The notes under the pieces were generated by a model that worked only from the letters and a program-made list of their open reading frames with translations, did no database searches and was not told where the DNA came from. A stretch of DNA of 64,000 nucleotides, from the NCBI GenBank assembly GCA_046306335.1, contig JBKDXM010000116.1, forward strand, positions 27,613 to 91,612, written 5' to 3'. The DNA comes from UBA2386 sp046306335. GTDB taxonomy: Bacteria > Planctomycetota > UBA1135 > UBA2386. Below are positions 56,126 to 64,000 of the stretch, one piece after another. The position numbers and the translations under genes were made by a program. Every line of letters starts with the position of its first letter. Position 1 is the first letter of the stretch.

Positions 56126-57525
56126 AGCGAGCGGATCCGCAGGTTGCGGTAGGCGACCTCGTCGCCGTGGTCCTGCAGGCAGAGGCGGCCCTTCCTGGCC
56201 TTGCCGAACGGCCAGTCCTTGAACTTGCTGGCGGCGATCATCGCGTCCCACTCGGGGCCTTCGCCCGGCGCGTCGACGACCATCGCGCCGTTCAGCCAGA
56301 AGCGGATGCGGCCCTGTGCGACGACGATGCGGGCGTCGTTCCAGTGTCCGGCGGGACGCACCGTTGCGCCCGTGGGCGCCACGAGGTCGTAGAGCGCCCC
56401 GACGCCGTGCTTGGCCGCGGGCTTGGCGCCCAGGTCGTCGAGCACCTGGAACTCGGGGCCGGACATGTAGCTCGTCGCGTTGTCTTCCGTGACGCGCCAC
56501 ATGACGCCGCTGTTGGCCTTCGGGGCGACGCGGAAGGAGAAGCGGAAGTCGAAGTCGCCGTACTCCTCGACGGTGACGAGGTCGCCGCCGCCGCCACCGG
56601 CCGCGTGCACGATCGCGGCGTCCTGCACCGACCAGCCCTGCGCCGGCAGGCCCGCGCCCTTGTAGGCGCGCCACTGGTCGATCTTGCGACCGTCGAACAG
56701 CAACCGGAAGCCGTCCTTGCGCTCTTCCTCGCCGAGATGGTTAAGCGGCTCTGGGGCGAGCGTCACCGTGCCCGTAGCGGCCCATTCGCTGCCGCGCGCG
56801 ACGAGGCGGCGTAACTGCGGGTCGCTCCAACTGGCGCGGCTCTGCGGCACGTTCTTCCACGTGTGGCCCAGCGGCGTGTGGAAGACGCGGCCCTTGCCCC
56901 AGGTCGCGACCGTGGCCATCGGTTCGTCGGCCCCGGTGCCGCCGGTCTTCGGGTCGCTGTACGCGCTCATCAGCAGCTGGAACTCGCTGCCAGGCGCGCG
57001 CCAGAGCTTGTGGTACAGCTCGTCGGGGTGCAGGCGCAGCGGCGCCATGCCTTGCGTGATCGGGTGGTCGGCGACGAGCACCTTGACGTCGAACGGGTGG
57101 AAGCTGCCGTGGCCGGTGCCGTCGCGCCACAGCAGGCCGACGAGCGTCTCGTAGTCGGTCCAGCCCGGAAAGGCGTTGTTGGCGGCGTGCAGCACGCAGA
57201 CGCCGACGCCGCTGGTGACCGCCTGCAGGAAACCCTGCTCGGCGGCCTCGCCCCATCGCGGCCCGTTGTAGTCGAGCACGATCAACTGCAGCTTGCCGGC
57301 GGCGGCGAGCGCTGGCGCTTCGGCGAGGGCCTTCGCCGGTTCGTACGTGATCGCCACCTCGAAGCGGCCGGTCTCGGTCAGCGCCCGCGCGATCTCCGGC
57401 GCGGTCCACTCCCAGTCGTGGTTGTTGGCGCCGCTGACCAGCAAGGTGCGGATCGGCGGCTGCTGGGGTGCTTCGGCGGCGCAAGGCAGCGAGAGCGCGG
57501 TGGCGACGAGCGCGGCGGCGAACAT
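56122..57525 (-). CDS. Secreted ThuA-DUF1080 fusion protein
   Basis: The 467-residue product has a signal peptide (FAAALVATALSLPCAAEA), then a ThuA-like domain (about 25-250) of the class I glutamine-amidotransferase-like fold (RTLLVSGANNHDWEWTAPEIARAL, GVGVCVLHAANNAFPGWTDYETLVG, HPFDVKVLVADHPITQGM, GKGRVFHTPLGHTW) and a C-terminal DUF1080 jelly roll (about 272-467: FRLLFDGRKIDQWRAYKG to VAYRNLRIRSL). Both modules are linked to sugar metabolism (trehalose utilisation; 3-keto-glycoside hydrolysis) and often occur together in planctomycetes. Its stop overlaps the start of the response regulator, an odd pairing for a catabolic enzyme. Divergent from the carboxypeptidase gene by 65 bases. Confidence 0.92.
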   Translation of the reverse strand: MFAAALVATALSLPCAAEAPQQPPIRTLLVSGANNHDWEWTAPEIARALTETGRFEVAITYEPAKALAEAPALAAAGKLQLIVLDYNGPRWGEAAEQGFLQAVTSGVGVCVLHAANNAFPGWTDYETLVGLLWRDGTGHGSFHPFDVKVLVADHPITQGMAPLRLHPDELYHKLWRAPGSEFQLLMSAYSDPKTGGTGADEPMATVATWGKGRVFHTPLGHTWKNVPQSRASWSDPQLRRLVARGSEWAATGTVTLAPEPLNHLGEEERKDGFRLLFDGRKIDQWRAYKGAGLPAQGWSVQDAAIVHAAGGGGGDLVTVEEYGDFDFRFSFRVAPKANSGVMWRVTEDNATSYMSGPEFQVLDDLGAKPAAKHGVGALYDLVAPTGATVRPAGHWNDARIVVAQGRIRFWLNGAMVVDAPGEGPEWDAMIAASKFKDWPFGKARKGRLCLQDHGDEVAYRNLRIRSL

Positions 57526-57590
57526 GCCGAGAACGTACCGGCGACTGCGGCCACTGGCGACCGGTCGGTGCGTGCGGTAAGCATCGCGCC

Positions 57591-58991
57591 ATGCGGTTGC
57601 GGGCGGTGTCTTCGTGGTTGCTTGCGTCCCTCGTCGGCGTCGCCGCGCACGCGTCGGCGCAGGGTGACCTGTCAGCGAAGGGTATCGCGCGCGCGGTCGC
57701 CGCGGCCGAAGCGCTCGGCGCGCGCACCGGCGTCGCGGTCTGCGACGCCGGCGGTCGCTGGCTGTTCCGGCACGCGGCGGGCGACGCCTTCGCGCCGGCG
57801 AGCAACATGAAGGTGCTGACCGCCGCCGCGGTCGTCAACGGCCTCGGCGCCGACTTCCACTTCACGACGACGTTCGCGCTGCGCGGCGGTCGCCTCGTCG
57901 TGGTCGCCAGCGGCGATCCGAACTGGATCCAGGACTCGCTGCACGACAGCGCGCACGTCTTCGCCGCGGTCGCGCGCGCGCTGGCACAGAAGGGCGTCAC
58001 CGCCGTCGCCGGCATCGACCTGGACGCGGGCAACTTCACCGGGCCGGCGCGGCCGCCGACGTGGCCGCAGGACCAGCTGCAGACGTACTACTGCGCGCCG
58101 ACCGGTCCCTTCGTGCTCGAACAGGGCACCTTCGCGCTGCGCGTCGAACCGCGCGGCGCCAACGCCGCCGCCAGCGTGATCGCGCCGTTCGTCGACGTGC
58201 CGGTGCGCGGCGCCATCGAACTGGTCGACCGCAGCAAGGGCGCGGTCTACGGCGCCGTCGACCAGGGCGACGGCGTCAAGGTCAGCGGCCGGTTCCCGCG
58301 CCGCGGCAGCGCGGCGACCATCCGCACCGCCGTCGCCGATCCGGCGTGGTGGTACGAACAGGCGCTGCGCAAGGCGCTGGCCGACGCCGGCGTGCGCATC
58401 GGCGCGACGGCCGCGGTCGCGGACCAGGTCGTGCACGAGCACCGCAGCGACCTGCGCCTCGCCGTGCTGCGCATGCTGGAGGACAGCTCCAACTTCGACG
58501 CCGAACAGTGCCTGCGCGTGCTCGGCAGCAAGGTCCGGGGCGATGGCAGCCTCGCCGGCGGCGTCGCGGCGCTGCACGACGAAGTGGCCAGGCTCGTCGG
58601 TCGCGTGCCGGAAGGCAGCGTGCTGGTCGACGGTTCGGGCCTGTCGAAGCAGAATCGCGTGTCCGCCGGCTTGCTCGCAGCCGTGCTCGTGCGCAACCAC
58701 GCCGCCAGCGCGGGCCCGTTGCTGCGCGCCTGCCTGCCCGTCGCCGGGCAGACCGGCACGCTGCAGGAGCGTTTCCGCGGCACCGACCTCATCGGCCGCG
58801 TGCGGGCCAAGACCGGCTGGATCCGCGGCGCGTCGGCGCTGTCGGGCATGGTCGAGCGCCGCGACGGCAGCGTCCGGTTCTTCGCCATCCTGATGAACTA
58901 CGACCCGAAGAAGGACGGCATCAACCGCGACCTCAAGCAGCTGCAGGAGGAGATCGTCGCGGCGATCGATCGCGCGGACGGCGGCGCGTGA
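57591..58991 (+). CDS. dacB: D-alanyl-D-alanine carboxypeptidase/endopeptidase, PBP4 (DacB) type
   Basis: The 466-residue secreted protein (signal peptide SSWLLASLVGVAAHASAQ) is a class C low-mass penicillin-binding protein: active-site S-x-x-K at Ser71-Lys74 in APASNMKVLTAAA, S-x-N at Ser299-Asn301 in EDSSNFDAE and K-T-G at 407-409 in RVRAKTGWIRG. Domain inserts typical for PBP4 lie between the first two motifs. It removes terminal D-Ala or cleaves cross-links in peptidoglycan, in line with the presence of a cell wall in planctomycetes. ATG 57591 gives the signal peptide. It overlaps the next gene by GTGA. Confidence 0.93.
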   Translation: MRLRAVSSWLLASLVGVAAHASAQGDLSAKGIARAVAAAEALGARTGVAVCDAGGRWLFRHAAGDAFAPASNMKVLTAAAVVNGLGADFHFTTTFALRGGRLVVVASGDPNWIQDSLHDSAHVFAAVARALAQKGVTAVAGIDLDAGNFTGPARPPTWPQDQLQTYYCAPTGPFVLEQGTFALRVEPRGANAAASVIAPFVDVPVRGAIELVDRSKGAVYGAVDQGDGVKVSGRFPRRGSAATIRTAVADPAWWYEQALRKALADAGVRIGATAAVADQVVHEHRSDLRLAVLRMLEDSSNFDAEQCLRVLGSKVRGDGSLAGGVAALHDEVARLVGRVPEGSVLVDGSGLSKQNRVSAGLLAAVLVRNHAASAGPLLRACLPVAGQTGTLQERFRGTDLIGRVRAKTGWIRGASALSGMVERRDGSVRFFAILMNYDPKKDGINRDLKQLQEEIVAAIDRADGGA

Positions 58992-59809
58992 ACGACCTGC
59001 GGCCGTTCCTCGACCTCGCGCTGGCGCTCGCCGCCGAGGCGGGGGCCGACCTGCTGCGACGGCGACCGACGGCGGCCGCCCGCCCCGAGTCCAAGGGACA
59101 GCGGCGCGAACTGGTCACCGAGGCCGACCGCGCCGCCGAGGCCATCGTCGTCGGCGGCTTGCTGCGCGCGCACCCGGACCACGCCGTGCTCGCCGAGGAA
59201 GGCGTGTTGACCGCTCCGGGCGGAGCGGCGCGCGACGCCGAGTGGACGTGGATCGTCGACCCGCTCGACGGCACCACCAACTTCGTGCACGGCTTGCCGC
59301 ACTTCGCCGTCGCCGTGGCGCTCGCGCACCGCAACGTGCCGGTCGTCGGCGTCGTGCACGCGCCAGCACTCGGCGAGACCTTCTACGGCGCCCGCGGGCT
59401 CGGCGCGTGGCGGCGCGATGGCGCCGGCGACCGGCGCTTGCAGGTTTCGTCGACGCGCGAGGTCGCCGACGCGCTGCTGGCGACCGGCTTCAGCTACGTG
59501 CGCAACGAGCCGGGCCGCGACGACAACGCCGGCCACGTCGCCGCCGTGCTGCCGCACTGCCGCGACCTGCGGCGGCTCGGCTCGGCCGAACTCGACCTCT
59601 GCTACGTCGCGGCCGGTGTCTTCGATGGCTATTGGGAGCTGTACCTCGCGCCCTACGACGTCGCGGCTGGGGCGGTGCTGGTCGCCGAGGCCGGCGGCCG
59701 CATCAGCGACTGGCAGGACGGCGACGACTGGTTGTTCGGCGACCGCGTGCTGGCGAGCAACGGCCACCTGCACGGCGCCCTGCGGCGGCTGCTCGGCAGC
59801 GCCGGCTGA
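58988..59809 (+). CDS. Inositol monophosphatase family protein (SuhB-like)
   Basis: This 273-residue enzyme has the family's metal-binding motifs: LVTEADRAAEAIVVGGL, LAEEG, the diagnostic WIVDPLDGTTNFVHGLPHFAVAVAL and a C-terminal LYLAPYDVAAGAVLVAEAGG, where the usual W-D-x-A-A-G reads Y-D-V-A-A-G. It hydrolyses inositol or related sugar phosphates with Mg2+; in some bacteria SuhB also works in transcription antitermination. The GTG start overlaps the carboxypeptidase stop by four bases. Confidence 0.92.
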   Translation: MNDLRPFLDLALALAAEAGADLLRRRPTAAARPESKGQRRELVTEADRAAEAIVVGGLLRAHPDHAVLAEEGVLTAPGGAARDAEWTWIVDPLDGTTNFVHGLPHFAVAVALAHRNVPVVGVVHAPALGETFYGARGLGAWRRDGAGDRRLQVSSTREVADALLATGFSYVRNEPGRDDNAGHVAAVLPHCRDLRRLGSAELDLCYVAAGVFDGYWELYLAPYDVAAGAVLVAEAGGRISDWQDGDDWLFGDRVLASNGHLHGALRRLLGSAG

Positions 59810-59920
59810 TTCCCGCGTCGCCGGCTGCCTGGGAGTCTGCGTCACGGGACGCGCGCCGATCCGGTGCGTGGCTGCGCGGTCGGGGCGAAGCCGGCAACTG
59901 CGGTGCGCGCCGGGCGGCGT

Positions 59921-59940
59921 AGCCTGCCGTGGCGCAGGCT
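59921..59940. terminator. Inverted repeat between convergent genes
   Basis: AGCCTGC-CGTGGC-GCAGGCT is a perfect seven-base inverted repeat in the 147-base gap between the inositol-phosphatase gene and the small unknown gene; a bidirectional terminator is plausible. The rest of the gap shows nothing recognisable. Confidence 0.4.
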
Positions 59941-59956
59941 CCGGGGGCCGGCGACC

Positions 59957-60298
59957 TCACAGCGGCGCGCGCCGGGGGGCGCCGTCGACCATGCGCACGA
60001 CGTGCGCGCCGCGGGCGAGGGGCGAGCGCTTGAGCAGCGGCAGCAGCACGGCGAGCATGCGGTCGGGATCGGGCCCGCAGAAGAACAACGTGCATTCGCC
60101 GCCGCCCAACTCGTCGCCGTCGTACTCGCCGACGCCGGCGTCGCGCACGGCGGCGTCGAGTTCGTCGGTGAAGGCCTCCAGGTCGGCCCGCTCCTGGTGG
60201 GTGCCCATCTGGCGGTTGCTCAGCTTGAGCACGATGAGCAGGTCCTGCTCGGGGGCGTCGTCGTCCGCGTCGTCGGGATCGGCACCGGCGTTGGCCAT
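59957..60298 (-). CDS. Small conserved protein of unknown function
   Basis: The 113-residue product is acidic at the N-terminus (DPDDADDDAPEQD) and then reads as a compact alpha/beta domain: LLIVLKLSNRQMGTHQERADLEAFTDELDAAV, GVGEYDGDELGGGECTLFFCGPDPDRMLAVLLPLL. Proteins with the E-x-D-G-x-E-x-G-G-G-E-C-T-L-F core are widespread in bacteria as conserved small proteins, but I cannot name a function. No signal or membrane segment. It is divergent from uvrA, 123 bases between starts. Confidence 0.72.
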   Translation of the reverse strand: MANAGADPDDADDDAPEQDLLIVLKLSNRQMGTHQERADLEAFTDELDAAVRDAGVGEYDGDELGGGECTLFFCGPDPDRMLAVLLPLLKRSPLARGAHVVRMVDGAPRRAPL

Positions 60299-60421
60299 CG
60301 CGGAACCCTACGAGCCGGTGCCGTGGAAGGCCACGCCGGGCGGCGAGCCGCTGCCGCCGCAACGACCCGCGCTGGCGGCTGGCCGCCGGCGCACCCGCAG
60401 CTATGCTGCGGGGTTCGTCCC

Positions 60422-63400
60422 GTGGCACGAAACTCGGAATCGACCCCAAAGAGCGCCGCCAAGACCGCCGCGACGACCGCGCCGAAGGCCGGATACGTGG
60501 TGGTGCGCGGCGCCCGCGAACACAACCTGAAGGGCGTCGACCTGGAGTTCCCGCGCGACACCCTGACCACGATCACGGGCGTGTCGGGATCCGGCAAGTC
60601 GAGCCTCGCGCACCACACGATCTACCAGGAGGGCCAGCGGCGGTTCCTGGAGAGCCTCAGTTCGTACGCGCGGCAGTTCCTCGGCCGCATGGAGAAGCCG
60701 AAGGTCGACCTCGTCGAGGGCCTGTCGCCGACGGTGTCGATCGACCAGAAGTCGACGAGCCACAGCGCGCGCTCGACCGTCGGCACGCTGACCGAGGTCA
60801 ACGACTTCCTGCGCCTGCTGTGGTCGCGCCTGGGCGAACCGAGCTGTCCGACCTGCGGCGCTGCCATCGAGTCGTGGGCCCCCGATCGCATCGTCGACGC
60901 CATCGTGACCGACCACGCCGGCACGGCGGCGATGGTGCTGGCGCCGGTCGTGCGCGAGCGCAAGGGCGAGTACCGCAAGGAACTCGCCGAGTGGGCGCAG
61001 AGCGGCTTCGTGCGCGCCCGCATCGACGGCGTGGTGCGCCGGCTCGACGAGCCGATCGCGCTGGCGCGCTACGCCTACCACACGATCGAACTCGTCGTCG
61101 ACCGCCTGACGATCGCCGCCGATGCGCGCTCGCGCCTGGGCGAAGCCGTCGAGCAGGCGGTCCAGCTCGGCGGCGGCCTGTGCGCCATCGCGTGGGGCGA
61201 CGACGGCTACCGGCTGTTCTCGACGCAGCGCAGCTGCCCGGCCGGCCACGGCTCGCTGCCCGAGCTGGAGCCGCGCCTGTTCTCGTTCAACAGCCCGATC
61301 GGCGCCTGCGCGGCCTGCGACGGCATCGGCCTCGCGCACGGCTTCGCCCCGGAGCTGCTGGTGGCCGACGCCACCAAGTCGGTGCGCGACGGCGCGCTGC
61401 ACGTGTTCACCGACGACGGCCGGCTGGTCTACGGCCGGCTGACGATCGACCACCTCGCGGCGGTCGGCAAGGCGTTCGGCTTCGACGTCGACACGCCGTG
61501 GCAGGACCTGCCGGCGAAGGCCCGCAAGGTCGTGATGCACGGCTCGGGCAAGCAGACGTTCGAGTTCCGCTGGAAGCGCCAGGGCGCGATGTCGACGACG
61601 ACCGGCAGCGACCGCATCGCGTTCCCCGGGCTGATCGGGCACCTCGAACGCGTCTACCGGCCTTCGCGCGCCCGCCACCTCGACCGCTTCCGCGCCGCGT
61701 CGCCGTGCGGCGAGTGCGGCGGCGCGCGCCTGGGCCCGTCGGCGCGGGCGGTGCGCTTCCAGGGCCGCACGCTGCCGGAGGTGCTCGACCTCGCCGTCGC
61801 CGACGCGCTGGCGTGGTGCCGGTCGCTGCAGCTCGCCGGCAACGCCGCCCGCATCGGCCGCGACATCGTGCAGGAGATCGAGCGCCGCCTCGTCTTCCTC
61901 GTCGACGTCGGCCTCGGCTACCTGACGCTGAGCCGCCGCGCGCCGACGCTCTCGGGCGGCGAGTCGCAGCGCATCCGCCTCGCGGCCCAGGTCGGCGCCG
62001 GCCTGCGCGGCATCCTCTACGTGCTCGACGAGCCGAGCATCGGCCTGCACGCGCGCGACCAGGAACGCCTGCTGCGCACGCTCGAAGCGCTGCGCGACCG
62101 CGGCAACACGGTGCTGGTGGTGGAGCACGACGAGGAGACGATGCGCCGCAGCGACTTCCTCGTCGACGTCGGGCCGCTGGCCGGCGTGCACGGCGGCGAG
62201 GTCACCGCCGCCGGCACGCCCGAGCAGGTCGCCGCGACCCCCGGCTCGCTGACCGGCCGATACCTGCGCGGCGAGCTGACCGTGCCGATGCCCGCGCGCC
62301 GACGCGACGCGCCGAAGGGCGCGCTGCGCATCGTCGGCGCGCGCCACCACAACCTGCAGGGCGTCGACGTCACCATCCCGCTCGGCCGCCTCGTGGCCAT
62401 CACCGGCGTGTCCGGTTCGGGCAAGTCGACGCTGGTGCACCACGTGCTGGTCCCGGCGCTGCAACGCGACCTCAACGGCGCGACCGGTGCCGTGTCGCAT
62501 TGCCAGCGCGTCGAGGGCATCGGCCAGCTCGACAAGGTGGTGGAGATCGACCAGGCGCCGATCGGGCGCACGCCGCGCAGCAACCCGGCGACGTACACCG
62601 ACGTGTGGTCGCACGTGCGCGACCTGTTCGCGCAGCTGCCCGAGAGCAAGCTGCGCGAGTACGACAAGGGTCGCTTCTCGTTCAACGTGCCCGGCGGCCG
62701 CTGCGAGGCCTGCGAGGGTGCCGGCGTCACCACGCTGGAGATGAACTTCCTCGCCCCCGTCGAAGTGGTGTGCGAGGAGTGCGGCGGCGCGCGCTTCCAC
62801 GCCGAGACGCTCACCGTGCGCTGGCAGGGCAAGAGCGTGCACGACGTGCTGGCGATGACGGTCGACGAGGCGGCCGCCTTCTTCGCCGACCTGCCGAAGG
62901 TCGCGCGCGGACTCGTCGCCCTGCAGGACGTCGGCCTCGGCTACCTGCGGCTGGGCCAGCCGTCGACGACGTTGAGCGGCGGCGAAGCGCAGCGCGTCAA
63001 GCTGGCGACCGAGCTGCAGCGGCCCGCGACCGGCAAGACGTTCTACGTGCTCGACGAACCGACCACGGGCCTGCACTTCCACGACGTCGCGCGCCTGCTG
63101 ACGGCGCTGCAGCGCCTCGTCGACGCCGGCAACACGGTGCTGGTCATCGAGCACAACCTGGACGTCGTGCGCGCCGCCGACTGGCTGATCGAACTCGGCC
63201 CCGAGGGCGGCGGAGGCGGCGGCCGCGTCGTCGCCGCCGGCACGCCCGAGCAGATCGCCGACGATCCGGCGGCGCCGACCGGCGCGGCGCTGCGGGCGCT
63301 CGGGCTCGGCCGCAAGCGCGGCAAGGCCGCCGCCGCGAAGGCGCCGGCCAAGGCCGCGCCGCGGCGGCCGGTGACCGTGGCGCCGACCAGCATCGCGGTC

Positions 63401-64000
63401 CGCGGCGCGCGCACGCACAACCTGCAGGCGGTGGACGTCGACGTGCCGCTCGGCGCGTTCACGGTGGTCACCGGGCCGTCGGGTTCGGGCAAGTCGAGCC
63501 TCGCGTTCGACACGATCTTCCAGGAAGGCCAGCGCCGCTTCCTGGAGAGCATGTCGACGTACGCGCGCCGTTTCCTCGGCCGCATGGACCGCGCGCCGTG
63601 CGACCGCATCGACGGCCTCGGCCCGGCGATCGCGATCGACCAGCAGCGGACCGGCCGCAGTCCGCGGTCCACGGTGGCGACGACGACCGAGATCCACGAC
63701 TACCTGCGCCTGCTGTTCGCGCGCGTCGGCCGGCCGCACTGCCCGACGCACGGCCAGGAGCTCGCGGCGTGGTCGCCGAGCAAGGCGGCGGCGCGCTGCG
63801 TCGGCGAGTGGGCCGGCCGCCGCGCCTACGTGCTGGCGCCGATCCACGTGCCCGACGACGCCGCGCCGGGGTGGCTCGACGCGCTGGTGGGCGAGTGGCG
63901 GACGGCCGGGCGCGTGCGGGCGCTCGTCGACGGCGTCGAACGCCGCATCGGCGAAGCCTGGCCGGCGCCATCGCCGCGCGAGCTGTTCCTGGTGCTCGAC
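60422..64000 (+). CDS. uvrA: Double-length excinuclease ABC subunit A (3' partial)
   Basis: The frame runs open from GTG 60422 through the right edge, giving 1193 residues so far. Residues 1-960 are one complete UvrA: Walker A GVSGSGKSS, SSYARQFLGRMEKPKVD, SIDQKSTSHSARSTVGT, the zinc modules CPTC and CPAGH...CAACDG, signature LSGGESQRIRLAAQVG with VLDEPSIGLHARD, then the second ABC unit with GVSGSGKSTLVH, the zinc module FNVPGGRCEACEGAG, LSGGEAQRVKLATEL and VLDEPTTGLHFHD. After a Lys/Ala-rich linker (GRKRGKAAAAKAPAKAAPRRP region) a second UvrA begins at about 985 (VRGARTHNLQAVDVDV, GPSGSGKSSLAF, STYARRFLGRMD). UvrA detects DNA damage for nucleotide excision repair. Such fused tandem UvrAs are known from planctomycetes and some other bacteria. 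The first zinc site of unit one has an unusual C-x-x-x-H. Confidence 0.95.
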   Translation, partial: MARNSESTPKSAAKTAATTAPKAGYVVVRGAREHNLKGVDLEFPRDTLTTITGVSGSGKSSLAHHTIYQEGQRRFLESLSSYARQFLGRMEKPKVDLVEGLSPTVSIDQKSTSHSARSTVGTLTEVNDFLRLLWSRLGEPSCPTCGAAIESWAPDRIVDAIVTDHAGTAAMVLAPVVRERKGEYRKELAEWAQSGFVRARIDGVVRRLDEPIALARYAYHTIELVVDRLTIAADARSRLGEAVEQAVQLGGGLCAIAWGDDGYRLFSTQRSCPAGHGSLPELEPRLFSFNSPIGACAACDGIGLAHGFAPELLVADATKSVRDGALHVFTDDGRLVYGRLTIDHLAAVGKAFGFDVDTPWQDLPAKARKVVMHGSGKQTFEFRWKRQGAMSTTTGSDRIAFPGLIGHLERVYRPSRARHLDRFRAASPCGECGGARLGPSARAVRFQGRTLPEVLDLAVADALAWCRSLQLAGNAARIGRDIVQEIERRLVFLVDVGLGYLTLSRRAPTLSGGESQRIRLAAQVGAGLRGILYVLDEPSIGLHARDQERLLRTLEALRDRGNTVLVVEHDEETMRRSDFLVDVGPLAGVHGGEVTAAGTPEQVAATPGSLTGRYLRGELTVPMPARRRDAPKGALRIVGARHHNLQGVDVTIPLGRLVAITGVSGSGKSTLVHHVLVPALQRDLNGATGAVSHCQRVEGIGQLDKVVEIDQAPIGRTPRSNPATYTDVWSHVRDLFAQLPESKLREYDKGRFSFNVPGGRCEACEGAGVTTLEMNFLAPVEVVCEECGGARFHAETLTVRWQGKSVHDVLAMTVDEAAAFFADLPKVARGLVALQDVGLGYLRLGQPSTTLSGGEAQRVKLATELQRPATGKTFYVLDEPTTGLHFHDVARLLTALQRLVDAGNTVLVIEHNLDVVRAADWLIELGPEGGGGGGRVVAAGTPEQIADDPAAPTGAALRALGLGRKRGKAAAAKAPAKAAPRRPVTVAPTSIAVRGARTHNLQAVDVDVPLGAFTVVTGPSGSGKSSLAFDTIFQEGQRRFLESMSTYARRFLGRMDRAPCDRIDGLGPAIAIDQQRTGRSPRSTVATTTEIHDYLRLLFARVGRPHCPTHGQELAAWSPSKAAARCVGEWAGRRAYVLAPIHVPDDAAPGWLDALVGEWRTAGRVRALVDGVERRIGEAWPAPSPRELFLVLD

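Noticed and set aside
60401..63847. A long open frame on the strand opposite uvrA (over 1100 codons)
   Set aside because: It is the antisense shadow of a clearly recognised UvrA; its translation is His/Arg/Ala-rich low complexity without any motif. In DNA this G+C rich, antisense frames are open by composition.
1..64000. CRISPR arrays, tRNA/rRNA genes, insertion sequences, prophage or integron features
   Set aside because: I saw no regularly spaced repeats, no cloverleaf-like sequence in the gaps, and no transposase, integrase or terminal inverted repeats.

Overview
The window looks like a chromosomal segment of a very high G+C planctomycete (my inference; no rRNA or other phylogenetic marker is present). 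The pointers are the DUF1549/DUF1553 plus DUF1501 gene pair with planctomycete-type c-type haem sites, repeated DUF1080 and ThuA domains, a redoxin/copper-monooxygenase pair, an exosortase with a PEP-CTERM substrate and a tandem long UvrA. Coding density is very high: 49 protein genes, of which two run off the window edges. Fifteen neighbouring pairs overlap by exactly four bases (ATGA or GTGA), so translational coupling is the rule. I see no tRNA, rRNA, CRISPR array, insertion sequence or prophage.

Layout. 0-3 kb: end of a GNAT acetyltransferase, a TPR-like lipoprotein and a divergent secreted protein. 3-10 kb (minus): an operon of a giant DUF1549/DUF1553 cytochrome protein, a Tat-exported DUF1501 protein and a DUF2231-cytochrome membrane protein, preceded by an Omp85-type barrel. 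10-18 kb: a GH172 (DUF2961) protein with a small zinc-ribbon membrane protein, then ruvB-tgt-exonuclease (minus), a truncated haemoglobin and a double DUF1080 protein. 18-27 kb (minus): B12-dependent ribonucleotide reductase behind an 810-base leader/intergenic region, a copper-monooxygenase-like cytochrome with EF hands plus a redoxin lipoprotein, and a C-terminal processing protease. 27.5-34.4 kb (plus): moaC-asd, accB-accC, a phosphofructokinase, an unknown secreted protein and a PLP dehydratase. 34.4-36.6 kb (minus): an arsenate-detoxification pair, GAPDH plus ArsJ.

36.7-45 kb (plus): an M1 aminopeptidase, a GlpD-like flavoprotein, a gene interrupted by an in-frame UGA that I read as a selenoprotein with a SECIS-like hairpin, an aldo/keto reductase, then a 72-residue PEP-CTERM protein directly in front of its own exosortase, and a PPC-domain secreted protein. 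45-57.5 kb: a two-armed gene cluster around a type III polyketide synthase. The left arm (minus) holds an MMPL exporter, a geranylgeranyl-reductase-type flavoprotein, a YceI protein and a sensor kinase. The right arm (plus) holds an anchored YceI protein, a lipoprotein, two methyltransferases and the synthase. An NtrC-type response regulator closes the right end. The region between the arms has two outward-facing -24/-12 (sigma-54) promoter candidates around a pair of palindromes, suggesting that the kinase and regulator switch on both arms. 57.5-64 kb: a PBP4-type carboxypeptidase, an inositol-monophosphatase family enzyme, a small unknown protein and the first two thirds or so of a double-length UvrA.

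The most noteworthy items are the candidate selenoprotein, the sigma-54/two-component circuit of the polyketide cluster, and the exosortase with a tiny dedicated substrate.
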